Source: UKL13-3 sp943369665 (GTDB lineage Bacteria; Bacteroidota; Bacteroidia; UKL13-3). Taken from it: DNA of 64,000 nucleotides. How positions within the stretch are numbered: the stretch's first letter is position 1; each line of letters begins with the position of its first letter. Positions 54,965 through 63,426 of this stretch are shown piece after piece. The notes beneath the pieces are model-generated. The model was not told the DNA's origin. It ran no database searches and saw only the letters and a list, made by a program, of their open reading frames with translations. Position numbers and translations under genes: made by a program. Where the stretch lies: NCBI GenBank assembly GCA_943369665.1, contig CALRNX020000001.1, positions 496,001 to 560,000 on the forward strand. The letters run 5' to 3'.

Positions 54965-56131
54965 ATGACATTTTTAAAAACATCCTTCATTCTTGTTTGG
55001 TTTTCTTTCGCATGGAATTGTGTATGTGCAAACTTGATCTATCATCCTGTAAGCTTTAGGCTAAGCACAGATAAGGAAAGCTACTACGAAGGTGAAAAAA
55101 TTACATTTAATATCACGATTACCAATACGGACAAAGAAAGAACGCTTCCGGTATTGCTGCCACATACACAAAATACAGGGCAAAAATTGTTTTACTTAAA
55201 TGCGTATGATAAAGCCAACAATACACTGCTTTTAAGATATACAGAAGAACGAATAATACGCATGATGGTGCATGATACAGGAACGGTAAAAATAAAGTAC
55301 CTGAAACCTCTCGAACAGATTGTTGTGCCCATATACCTGAATGATTTTGAAAACTACTATAGCTACCATACCCAAAATGCATCGCACCACAGCTTTGGCT
55401 TGCCATTGTTTGCCGGTTTATACAAGGTGAATATTACCTATAATCCTCAAGGAATAGCCTTAGGAGACAGTATTTATACTTATTACAATGAATTTGATAA
55501 AAACCCACCAAACAGCGAAAAACAACTGATGCCAGAGCAGGGACAAATCACCCAAATGATTGATTTGAAAATAAAACGCAGTGCTGATACCATTGTCACC
55601 ATCGAACGAAGGAAATATTATATCAATACCGATGGAAACCAATACTATTATCACTCACGCTACACTCCAAAAATCTCAACCGATACCAGCTGTAACCATA
55701 TTACCAATTTGCCACCCGATAGTTCTTCGATAAAGCATGAATACTTCTATAGCTATTTTTACGACCAATATGCGGAGTATATAAATCGTTTTGATGATGG
55801 AGACATTCGCGAGTTTCGCAAGTTTACCGATTGGTGTCCTGATTATTTATATACAGAACGATACAATGAATTCAAGCAAAAAACGCTCTACGAGTTGCAA
55901 TTACCAGACAAACGATTTTATAGCGTGTCCTACAACCAACCCAGTGGAACGATCCATGAGGAAACCTATTGTTCGGAAGATGGTACACTGTGTAATGTGA
56001 CTACCTACATTTACAATAAAAAGGGAGAACTTGTTAAGAAGAAAGTTGAACAAACAGAACCCTGTTCAGTGATATTGATTGATGGAAAGAAAAGAAGTGC
56101 AAAACGTGCTGATAATCTTGAAGGCCAATGA
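54965..56131 (+). CDS. Secreted protein of unknown function (cassette-like gene)
   Basis: A 388-residue protein with a signal peptide (to VCAN). Residues about 30-165 look like a beta-sandwich of the BsuPI/intracellular proteinase inhibitor type (RLSTDKESYYEGEKITFNIT), which is a guess. The rest is Tyr-rich (YFYSYFYDQYAEYINRFDDG) with YNKKGELVKKKVEQTEPC near the end. The start lies about 26 bp after the rejoined palindrome 6; palindrome 7 begins 15 bp after the stop. Confidence 0.7.
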   Translation: MTFLKTSFILVWFSFAWNCVCANLIYHPVSFRLSTDKESYYEGEKITFNITITNTDKERTLPVLLPHTQNTGQKLFYLNAYDKANNTLLLRYTEERIIRMMVHDTGTVKIKYLKPLEQIVVPIYLNDFENYYSYHTQNASHHSFGLPLFAGLYKVNITYNPQGIALGDSIYTYYNEFDKNPPNSEKQLMPEQGQITQMIDLKIKRSADTIVTIERRKYYINTDGNQYYYHSRYTPKISTDTSCNHITNLPPDSSSIKHEYFYSYFYDQYAEYINRFDDGDIREFRKFTDWCPDYLYTERYNEFKQKTLYELQLPDKRFYSVSYNQPSGTIHEETYCSEDGTLCNVTTYIYNKKGELVKKKVEQTEPCSVILIDGKKRSAKRADNLEGQ

Positions 56132-56146
56132 CATAGAACCACCAGT

Positions 56147-56279
56147 TATAACAGCAGCTTGGCTTTAGTACCACCATTTTATTGTGTTTCAACTTTGTTT
56201 TACGTGTTCAAATCTTATTTTAGCATCACAAATTAACCTTATGCCATCAGCAACATCGCCAAACGCAAATATTGGTAAC
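56147..56279 (+). repeat. attC-like palindrome 7 (degenerate)
   Basis: 133 bp. Left end TATAACAGCAGCTTGGC, right GCCAAACGCAAATATTGGTA then AC. Arm pairing is weak apart from TTGGC/GCCAA, but the central loop (TTATTTTAGCATCACAAATT) and length match the family. Confidence 0.45.
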
Positions 56280-56307
56280 GAGTGTAACAACCAACAGTAA
56301 TTAAACA

Positions 56308-56880
56308 ATGCAAGACAAACTATTTGAATTTATATCAAAATACGTTTCTCTGACAGAAGAAGAGAAAAACGCATTACTTTCACTAGATCTGTTTCATTCT
56401 GTAAAAAAAGGAACAGTGTTACTCAAGGAAGGGCAGAAAACACGAGAGAGTTTTTTTGTGTTAAAAGGCTGCATTCGGGTTTATTACATTATAGACGGAG
56501 AAGAAAAAACAACCGCTTTTTATACAGAAATGGAAGGCTTGACACCTCATTGCATAATAAACGACACTCCATCTGAATATTTCATAGGTTGTGTTGAAGA
56601 CTGTATTCTGTTGGTATCAAACGCGGACGTGTCAGAAGAAGTAAACCGTAAATTTCCAAAATTTGATACAATGTGTAGGATGTTGTCGGAAGAGTTGTTG
56701 GCTAAAAAGCAAATAGACTTTGACGAATTTAAGACTTCTTCGCCTGAACAGCGATACTTAAATTTATTACAGAAAAGACCCGACCTTGTTCAACGAGTGC
56801 CACAACACCAATTGGCAAGTTATCTGGGTATCAAACCACAATCGTTGAGCAGACTAAGAGCGCGAATTGTAGAAAAGTAA
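56308..56880 (+). CDS. Crp/Fnr-type transcription regulator
   Basis: A 190-residue protein with an N-terminal cyclic-nucleotide-binding fold (HSVKKGTVLLKEGQKTRESF, VLKGCIRVYYIIDGEEKTTA) and a C-terminal helix-turn-helix (VPQHQLASYLGIKPQSLSRL). The usual phosphate-binding cassette of CRP is not obvious, as in many Bacteroidota relatives, so cAMP binding is uncertain. It follows palindrome 7 by 28 bp and may be the last cassette, or the first gene beyond the array, possibly controlling the two genes after it. Confidence 0.85.
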   Translation: MQDKLFEFISKYVSLTEEEKNALLSLDLFHSVKKGTVLLKEGQKTRESFFVLKGCIRVYYIIDGEEKTTAFYTEMEGLTPHCIINDTPSEYFIGCVEDCILLVSNADVSEEVNRKFPKFDTMCRMLSEELLAKKQIDFDEFKTSSPEQRYLNLLQKRPDLVQRVPQHQLASYLGIKPQSLSRLRARIVEK

Positions 56881-56971
56881 ATACGTAAAACCATTTCTTA
56901 ACTTAAGTGAACGAGTTATAACTTCTCACCAATCCACTTTTGCAGCATCGTTTAACATCAATTAAAAACAT

Positions 56972-57601
56972 ATGCAAAAGAACATTCTATGGATTGGACT
57001 TACCTTAGTATTGGTAAGTAGTTTACAGGTAAACGCACAATATGCTAAACAAGACACTGCTTATAAAAAGTGGTTCATTGGGACTTCTCTATTTGTTGTA
57101 ATGGGCAATTTTGACAGAGAAAATCCGCCTAACTTCGCTCAACTTGATATCGGGTATCGGATTACAGGAAAAGATGTAATTAGGTTATCTCCCAAAACCT
57201 GGAAATATGCATGGCCCAACGGAATTCACCCATTTTTAAACAATGCCTACAAAAAGCCGGAAGAAAAATTTCCGGGATATGTACGCGAATATGGCATAAC
57301 AGTATCTTACCAGCGATTTTTTTGGAAAGGATTGTATGCTCAACTTGACGTAATGCCTGCACATCAAGTTTTTGTAAACGACAATGGTAAAAAAATTGAC
57401 TATGGATTTCAAATTTTTAATTCATACCGTGTTGGTTATCATATTAAACTCTTTAAGGACAGATTGTTTTTTCAACCTTCAATATGTGCAACACATCGTG
57501 CCTATCATACAGAACTGCCTGATGGATTTAAACAGTTAGATGATAAATGGTCAAAGTTTATCTTCCCGGAACCGGGACTTAATATTGGATTTAATTTTTA
57601 A
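56972..57601 (+). CDS. Putative outer-membrane beta-barrel protein
   Basis: A 209-residue protein with a signal peptide (to QVNAQ). Alternating aromatic and polar strands (YGITVSYQRFFWKGLYAQLD, YRVGYHIKLFKDRLFFQPSI) and a final LNIGFNF with C-terminal Phe suggest a small 8-strand barrel. No closer family. It lies 91 bp after the Crp/Fnr gene and 7 bp before the DUF6326 gene. Confidence 0.65.
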   Translation: MQKNILWIGLTLVLVSSLQVNAQYAKQDTAYKKWFIGTSLFVVMGNFDRENPPNFAQLDIGYRITGKDVIRLSPKTWKYAWPNGIHPFLNNAYKKPEEKFPGYVREYGITVSYQRFFWKGLYAQLDVMPAHQVFVNDNGKKIDYGFQIFNSYRVGYHIKLFKDRLFFQPSICATHRAYHTELPDGFKQLDDKWSKFIFPEPGLNIGFNF

Positions 57602-57608
57602 TCATCCC

Positions 57609-58016
57609 ATGCAAAAGAGATTGGAAGACATGAACGTTAATGTGAAACTAAAACTCGCTTCACTTTGGGTGAGTTTTATGTTTCTCTATATTTATGTTGA
57701 TTATTTTGCCTTGTATATGCCGGGTAAAATTGACGATATATCCAAAGGCAAAGTATTTGTATTTGATATTACGCAAGAGTTTATTTTTATAGCACTTGCC
57801 TTAGCCACCATTCCGATATTAATGATTTTCCTATCTTTAGCTTTGCCGGCTAAGGCAAATCGTTTAACAAATATAATAGTGGCTATCATTCTTATTCCTT
57901 ATATGCTTTTCAATTTGGCAGGAGAGGCTTGGTTGCATATGTACTTTGCAGCAGTCGTAGAAGTTATTCTTCTTTGTCTAATTATCCGCTATGCTTATAA
58001 ATGGACTCAAGTTTAA
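57609..58016 (+). CDS. DUF6326 membrane protein
   Basis: A 135-residue protein with four hydrophobic helices (ASLWVSFMFLYIYVDYFALY, EFIFIALALATIPILMIFLS, IIVAIILIPYMLFNLAG, VVEVILLCLIIRYAYKW). The opening NVNVKLKLASLWVSFMFLYI is characteristic of the DUF6326 family, whose function is unknown. I start at the ATG at 57609 because the upstream frame overlaps the barrel gene. Confidence 0.75.
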   Translation: MQKRLEDMNVNVKLKLASLWVSFMFLYIYVDYFALYMPGKIDDISKGKVFVFDITQEFIFIALALATIPILMIFLSLALPAKANRLTNIIVAIILIPYMLFNLAGEAWLHMYFAAVVEVILLCLIIRYAYKWTQV

Positions 58017-58805
58017 AATAAAAAAACTAAAAGCTTGTATTTTCACAAATAGTATGGACAAAAGAATCCTCGCCACCAACAAAGGTTCTGTATCAAAACC
58101 GTTAACAATCAAACCTACAACACTGTGCTTCTAATGAGGTATAGTATTGGTTGACAATTCTGCGTTACCAAACCAACACAAAGCCCAAAACCGTGTAATG
58201 TATAGTGCTTCTTTTGTAATTATTCTCTTCTCCGGCTTGAACACCAACTCTTCTTGGTTATTCTCTATTCGATAGCTATCTCCGGTATAGATATTCGCTA
58301 TAACAAATCAGCATTTTTTGTAATCCTTTTTGAATGCTCAACAGAACATGAATGTTTTTAATTCCATATTTCATCAAGCGACTCAGTCAATGTAAAATGC
58401 CTCATGTATGAATTGGAAAGTGCATTTTTCTGCTTAGCTAAACGGAAATAGATTGACCTCTTTCCAAGGATTCGAACGATTTGACTTAATTACTTTGATG
58501 TTGGCTAATAAATTTTTTTGGTATCGGAAAATATATTTAACTAATTTAAAATCAGATCCTAACCAATAAAATAATCCAAAATACCTTTTTACAATAGCCT
58601 GTTAAACAAACTAATATTGGGGTTGCTTGTTTGGGCTATATCTGTATTAATATTTTCTCTCATAAAACGACCTCACTTTCCCCTTCCTGATTTTATTTTA
58701 TGAGATCCAATTAAATAACTTTAATGCATTTTTAATCCTAAGAGCCAGAAAACCAAGATAGAGTTTAAATAAATTATTAATATTACATATAGGAAAACAC
58801 AGTCT
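58017..58805. other. Intergenic region with a possible gene relic
   Basis: About 790 bp, AT-rich. On the minus strand 58134-58307 is open for 58 codons and reads like protein (NIYTGDSYRIENNQEELVFK, ITKEALYITRFWALCWFG) but has no ATG and is bounded by stops; probably a remnant. The rest should hold the promoter of the glycosidase gene. No terminator or known regulatory element is clear. Confidence 0.4.
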
Positions 58806-61800
58806 ATGAATGATAAAAATCAATACAAAATTAAGACATTACTACTTGGATGTATGCTGATGCTAATGCCCGCATTGGTATTTTCACAAAAAGACAACGT
58901 AGCGGTTATCAAATCTATTGATGGATACAACCTTTCTGTAAATGGAAAAGCATTTTTCATCAATGGGATGAATTGGGATTATTTACCCATCGGAACCAAT
59001 TACAACTATAGTTTATGGAAGCAACCGGATGATGTAATCATTGCTGCATTAGACAACGAAATGTCTATGTTGAAAAACATGGGGGTTAATGTTATCAGGC
59101 AATACACCGGTGTTCCAGCCAGGTGGGTTAAATATATTTATGAAAATTATGGTATTTATACCATGTTGAATCACTCATTTGGGCGCTATGGCTTGACCAT
59201 TAAAGGGAAATGGGAGCCTAATACAGATTATTCAAATCCCGAGGTCAGAGCAATACTTCTGAAAGAAACCAAGGAGATGGTTTCTCAATACAAAGAAACT
59301 CCAGGCATTCTACTTTTCTTATTGGGAAATGAGAACAACTACGGTCTCTTTTGGAGGGGTGCAGAAACAGAAAATATTCCTTTTGCGGACAGGCGTTCAA
59401 CCAAAGATGCTTATCATTTATACAAATTGTTCAATGATGCTGCAAAAGAATTAAAGGAAATAGATAAAAACCACCCAATGGCCATCTGTAACGGAGATTT
59501 ATTGTTTGCAGAGATTATAGCAAAAGAGTGTAAAGACATTGACATTTTGGGAATCAACTGTTACCGTGGTAGTACATTCACCGATTTATACGGTCGTGTT
59601 AAGAATGAGCTCAATATGCCCGTATTACTTACCGAATTTGGTTCAGATGCATACAATACCAGGGCAAACCAGGAGGATCAAGAATATCAAGCAAAAGTTT
59701 TATTAAGCAATTGGAAGGAGATATATGAGAATGCCGCAGGGCTTGGCAAAAATAACAATAGCTTGGGAGGGTTCACATTCCAGTTCAGTGATGGTTGGTG
59801 GAAAACAGGTCAGACAATTAATCTGGACGAACATGATGTAACCGCTTCATGGTCAAATGGAGGTTACAGAAACGATTATGTGGAGGGCGAAAACAACATG
59901 AATGAGGAGTGGTTTGGGATATGTGCCAAAGGAACAAATAATGAGCGTGGTAATTATGAACTTTATCCAAGAGCGGCCTACTATGCATTGCAAAAGGTAC
60001 ACAAAATAAACCCTTATCTTGAAAGCGCTGAATCAATTGCTTCAGCATTTAATGGTGTTTCCATTTCAGATGCCGCTTTAAGGGCAAGAGGAGATAAAGC
60101 AGCAATGGCAACAAAGGAGAGTGGAAAATTGTATATGAGTAATTTACAAGCAAATTTTTATTCTTACTTAACAGGAGGAAGCCTCATATCAACACCTGAG
60201 ACGGCTGCTGATCCATCTTCAACTCCTACCACTTATCCAACCGCACAAGGGTTTGACCACATGGAGTCATTTATTATTGGCGTAACAGCAAGGCCGGCTC
60301 CAAATGTTAAGGCAAATATTCAGTTTAATGTATTGGGTAATGTAGCAACCAAACCAATAGATGAAATTTTTTATGAGAACAGAGGAAGACCTATTACAGT
60401 TGTAACACCAACTGGCACGCAACTAATTACGTCAAACAACAGAATACAAGTATACAAAGCGAGTTACACCTGGGATGCCAAAGAATTTAAACTAACAGGA
60501 TTTTACAGAACCGGTCATTATCACTGGGGCTACGAGGGCGATTTTTTCGGTCTTTACCCAGAAGCCAATTACGGACCAAACATTGATATATATAATGGCA
60601 ATGCTCCCTTTGGTTTTGAATTCGAAGCAAAAAAAAAGTTCAAAGGTCTAAAGATTGCATTCGGACCTGAATTATGGTGGGGAGCCAATCCTGCATACTT
60701 AATAAAATACAGTAAAAAATTAGCCGGCCTTGACGTTACAGGTATTTTTCATGAAGATGTTGTGCAGAGAACCAATTTGCAAAGTTCGTTTGCTGTTCCT
60801 ACCCCTAAAACCAGAAGATTAACATTGGCTATTGGAAAGAAGATGGAAAAAATGACCATTGACGTTGGCGGAATTTGGGGAGGGCAACCACTTAATGGAA
60901 GAAGTTTCCAAATAGTTCAAGATGATATTGTTTATGAAGACAAGATCAATAGCGCAGACAATTTTGGCGGTAAAATAAAGCTCACATACTCTACGGGGCC
61001 AATAAGATGGTATGGCCTTGCATCTTACATGGGGCTAGTTGCCAATGGAGGAGTTGACCAAACGAAAACCTTTACAGGATGGGTACTCAAAGATATTGGA
61101 AGTGGCAATATGTACAGTGCACTCTCAGGACTTACTTATACTATTGGTAAATTTCAAATTGCTCCTAATTTCCTTTATCAAAAACCATTAGCAGGTCCGA
61201 TAGGACCTAATTACCCTCCACCGGCACGTCCACGAAATATCCTTGATGACCCTTTTGCTGTGAGGGGAAACAGAGAAACAATGGGAGGAGAACTGTTGCT
61301 TTCCTTTGATCCTACACCTGCAACATGGATGTATGAGTGGGACAATGACAGAATGGAAGATGCAAGATTTGCAATGAGCACAGGCTTCGTCTATCGTCAT
61401 CTTCCTACGGTACAAGATGCCGCTATTGGTATCTTAAGCAATGGCCGTTCAACATTTGTTTTTCCGGGTTCTGCGCCTGCTCAGGACCTTTGGGAATTGA
61501 ATGTAAGGATGGTTTCCAAAATCAATACGGACCTTGGTGTTATCGGTAGTGTTTACTTTGGCAATGGACAAGCAAATGGAAGTGATATCAGAACCATACA
61601 GCGATTTGGTGTAGATGTTCGAACCATCTATAAAAGGATGAAACTTGTTACTACTGCCAAAATAGATGATTGGGGGCCTTTTGATTACCATAGAGATTTC
61701 AACCAAACCTTTCCTTTACAATTAATCGGTGATTGGTCATTAGAAGTTGCTAAACCAGATTGGTTTATGATGCCCGGAACCAAAATTGGTTTGCATGCAA

Positions 61801-61958
61801 CATTCCGTACACTGGATCAATACTCTAATCGGTACGCTCCAACCACAACAGTTAATAGCATCGGGCAAGTAGTTGCAGATCCTAATGCAATTGGATATCC
61901 AAATGGAAACGAGTGGGAATTGAGATTTTATGTACAGATCAATATCAACAACAATTGA
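58806..61958 (+). CDS. Glycoside hydrolase fused to outer-membrane beta-barrel
   Basis: A 1,050-residue protein with a signal peptide (to VFSQ). Residues about 35-400 form a clan-A glycosidase TIM barrel (FINGMNWDYLPIGTNYNYSL) with the acid/base Glu at about 176 in LLGNENNYG and the nucleophile Glu at about 277 in LLTEFGSDAY, plus FSDGWWKTG. It resembles GH2-type catalytic domains and GH72-like beta-1,3-glucan enzymes. From about residue 460 to the end the sequence alternates strands and turns like a large outer-membrane barrel (GLKIAFGPELWWGANPAYLI, ends WELRFYVQI). Such a fusion would display the enzyme at the membrane or feed a built-in pore. It leads the glucan cluster. Confidence 0.8.
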   Translation: MNDKNQYKIKTLLLGCMLMLMPALVFSQKDNVAVIKSIDGYNLSVNGKAFFINGMNWDYLPIGTNYNYSLWKQPDDVIIAALDNEMSMLKNMGVNVIRQYTGVPARWVKYIYENYGIYTMLNHSFGRYGLTIKGKWEPNTDYSNPEVRAILLKETKEMVSQYKETPGILLFLLGNENNYGLFWRGAETENIPFADRRSTKDAYHLYKLFNDAAKELKEIDKNHPMAICNGDLLFAEIIAKECKDIDILGINCYRGSTFTDLYGRVKNELNMPVLLTEFGSDAYNTRANQEDQEYQAKVLLSNWKEIYENAAGLGKNNNSLGGFTFQFSDGWWKTGQTINLDEHDVTASWSNGGYRNDYVEGENNMNEEWFGICAKGTNNERGNYELYPRAAYYALQKVHKINPYLESAESIASAFNGVSISDAALRARGDKAAMATKESGKLYMSNLQANFYSYLTGGSLISTPETAADPSSTPTTYPTAQGFDHMESFIIGVTARPAPNVKANIQFNVLGNVATKPIDEIFYENRGRPITVVTPTGTQLITSNNRIQVYKASYTWDAKEFKLTGFYRTGHYHWGYEGDFFGLYPEANYGPNIDIYNGNAPFGFEFEAKKKFKGLKIAFGPELWWGANPAYLIKYSKKLAGLDVTGIFHEDVVQRTNLQSSFAVPTPKTRRLTLAIGKKMEKMTIDVGGIWGGQPLNGRSFQIVQDDIVYEDKINSADNFGGKIKLTYSTGPIRWYGLASYMGLVANGGVDQTKTFTGWVLKDIGSGNMYSALSGLTYTIGKFQIAPNFLYQKPLAGPIGPNYPPPARPRNILDDPFAVRGNRETMGGELLLSFDPTPATWMYEWDNDRMEDARFAMSTGFVYRHLPTVQDAAIGILSNGRSTFVFPGSAPAQDLWELNVRMVSKINTDLGVIGSVYFGNGQANGSDIRTIQRFGVDVRTIYKRMKLVTTAKIDDWGPFDYHRDFNQTFPLQLIGDWSLEVAKPDWFMMPGTKIGLHATFRTLDQYSNRYAPTTTVNSIGQVVADPNAIGYPNGNEWELRFYVQININNN

Positions 61959-61988
61959 GTAATTTATTACTGTTAAACGAACAAAAAA

Positions 61989-63404
61989 ATGAATACTAAC
62001 CAAGGCAAAAATACAATACTAATAAGTCTCTCCATTGCACTGCTGATTGTTTTGAGCGGGTGTGAACGAGAATTGTCTTCAGATGCAGTATTACCTAAAT
62101 TCCCAACAACCGGAGAGGTTTTTACCGACAACTTTGTTGGGTTGGGTTCTAATTTTTATCTTCCGTTTGCCGATGCCAAACCTGATGTATTTTCAGTTGA
62201 TCAAAAGGTTGGCTATGAAAGCGAAGCTTCAATTAGAATTGATGTACCCAATAGTACTGATCCTACTGGAACATATGCCGGAGCAATTTTCAGAATTGAT
62301 GGCGTTGGCCGAGATTTAAGTGGTTATGATGCACTTACTTTTTATGTAAAAGCATCTACCGGGGCAAAACTTGGAGATGTGGGATACGGAATTGATTATC
62401 TAGGCGACAAATACAAAGCTGCTATTCAAAACGTAAATATTGGAACCAATTGGACCAAAGTCATTGTTCCCATTCCTGATCCTTCCAAACTCATAAACGA
62501 AAGAGGTGTATTTTGGTTTGCTGCGGGAACACAAGCTACAAACGGACTAGGTTACACAATTTGGTTTGATGAAGTCAAATTTGAAAAACTGGGTACTGTA
62601 GGTAATCCAACTTCAAATATTTTAGATGGGCAGACCTCAAACACCAAGGCCTTTATCGGCTCCACGATAGCCATAACCGGCTTAAGTCATGTATACAACC
62701 TTACGAATGGCCAAGATGTGGTAGTATATTCAAGTGCTGCCTATTATGATTTTAAAATAACAAACCCTTCTGTTGCTGTTGTCAATCAATCCGGAGTTGT
62801 CAGTGCGCTTGCCTTGGGAACAGCAGAAATTACAGCCCTGGTGAAAGGGATACCCACAAAAGGTAAACTGATTGTAGAATGCAAAGGTGATTTGATTGGA
62901 GCACCTGTTCCTAACCACCCACAGGCAAATGTACAATCTGTTTTTTGTGACGTGTACACCGATGCAACTGTAAGTAATTTTACCCCAGGTTTTGGTGGTT
63001 CAACAACCACAACGGAGATATTAAGTACAAGCTCAGGTAAAGTTGCACAGTATAGCAATAATAATTATACCGGAATCATGTTTGTTGAAAATCCTATAGA
63101 TGCTTCAACTCTAGGATTCATGCATATTGATGCTTACGTGGAAAACGCTGCCTCTACCATAGGAATTCAAATAAGAGATATCGGCTCAAATGGAATTATC
63201 GAAACTGATGTGAATACAGGCAATCCACAAGGTGATGATAAAGATTTAAGAACAAGCTTGTCTGGTTTTCAATCCGGAGTGTGGAAGTCGTTCGATATTC
63301 CATTAAATGGTGCCATTTTAAATCAGAAAGGTAATATCGGAGCTATCATCGTTACAGGTGGCCCGAACTTTATACTCGACAATATTTATTTCTACAAACA
63401 ATAA
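61989..63404 (+). CDS. Carbohydrate-binding lipoprotein with Big_2-like domain
   Basis: A 471-residue lipoprotein (ISLSIALLIVLSGC, Cys at 25). Residues about 45-205 form a beta-jelly-roll of the CBM/CIA30 kind (AIFRIDGVGRDLSGYDALTF, YTIWFDEVKFEKLG). Residues about 215-300 resemble a bacterial Ig-like group 2 domain (FKITNPSVAVVNQSGVVSAL, GTAEITALVKG). Residues about 315-471 form a second jelly-roll (IGIQIRDIGSNGIIE, GGPNFILDNIYFYKQ). No catalytic residues are visible. It probably holds glucan at the surface for the flanking enzymes; it lies 30 bp after the first and 22 bp before the next gene. Confidence 0.75.
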   Translation: MNTNQGKNTILISLSIALLIVLSGCERELSSDAVLPKFPTTGEVFTDNFVGLGSNFYLPFADAKPDVFSVDQKVGYESEASIRIDVPNSTDPTGTYAGAIFRIDGVGRDLSGYDALTFYVKASTGAKLGDVGYGIDYLGDKYKAAIQNVNIGTNWTKVIVPIPDPSKLINERGVFWFAAGTQATNGLGYTIWFDEVKFEKLGTVGNPTSNILDGQTSNTKAFIGSTIAITGLSHVYNLTNGQDVVVYSSAAYYDFKITNPSVAVVNQSGVVSALALGTAEITALVKGIPTKGKLIVECKGDLIGAPVPNHPQANVQSVFCDVYTDATVSNFTPGFGGSTTTTEILSTSSGKVAQYSNNNYTGIMFVENPIDASTLGFMHIDAYVENAASTIGIQIRDIGSNGIIETDVNTGNPQGDDKDLRTSLSGFQSGVWKSFDIPLNGAILNQKGNIGAIIVTGGPNFILDNIYFYKQ

Positions 63405-63426
63405 ATGCGGAAAACCGATTACTCAT

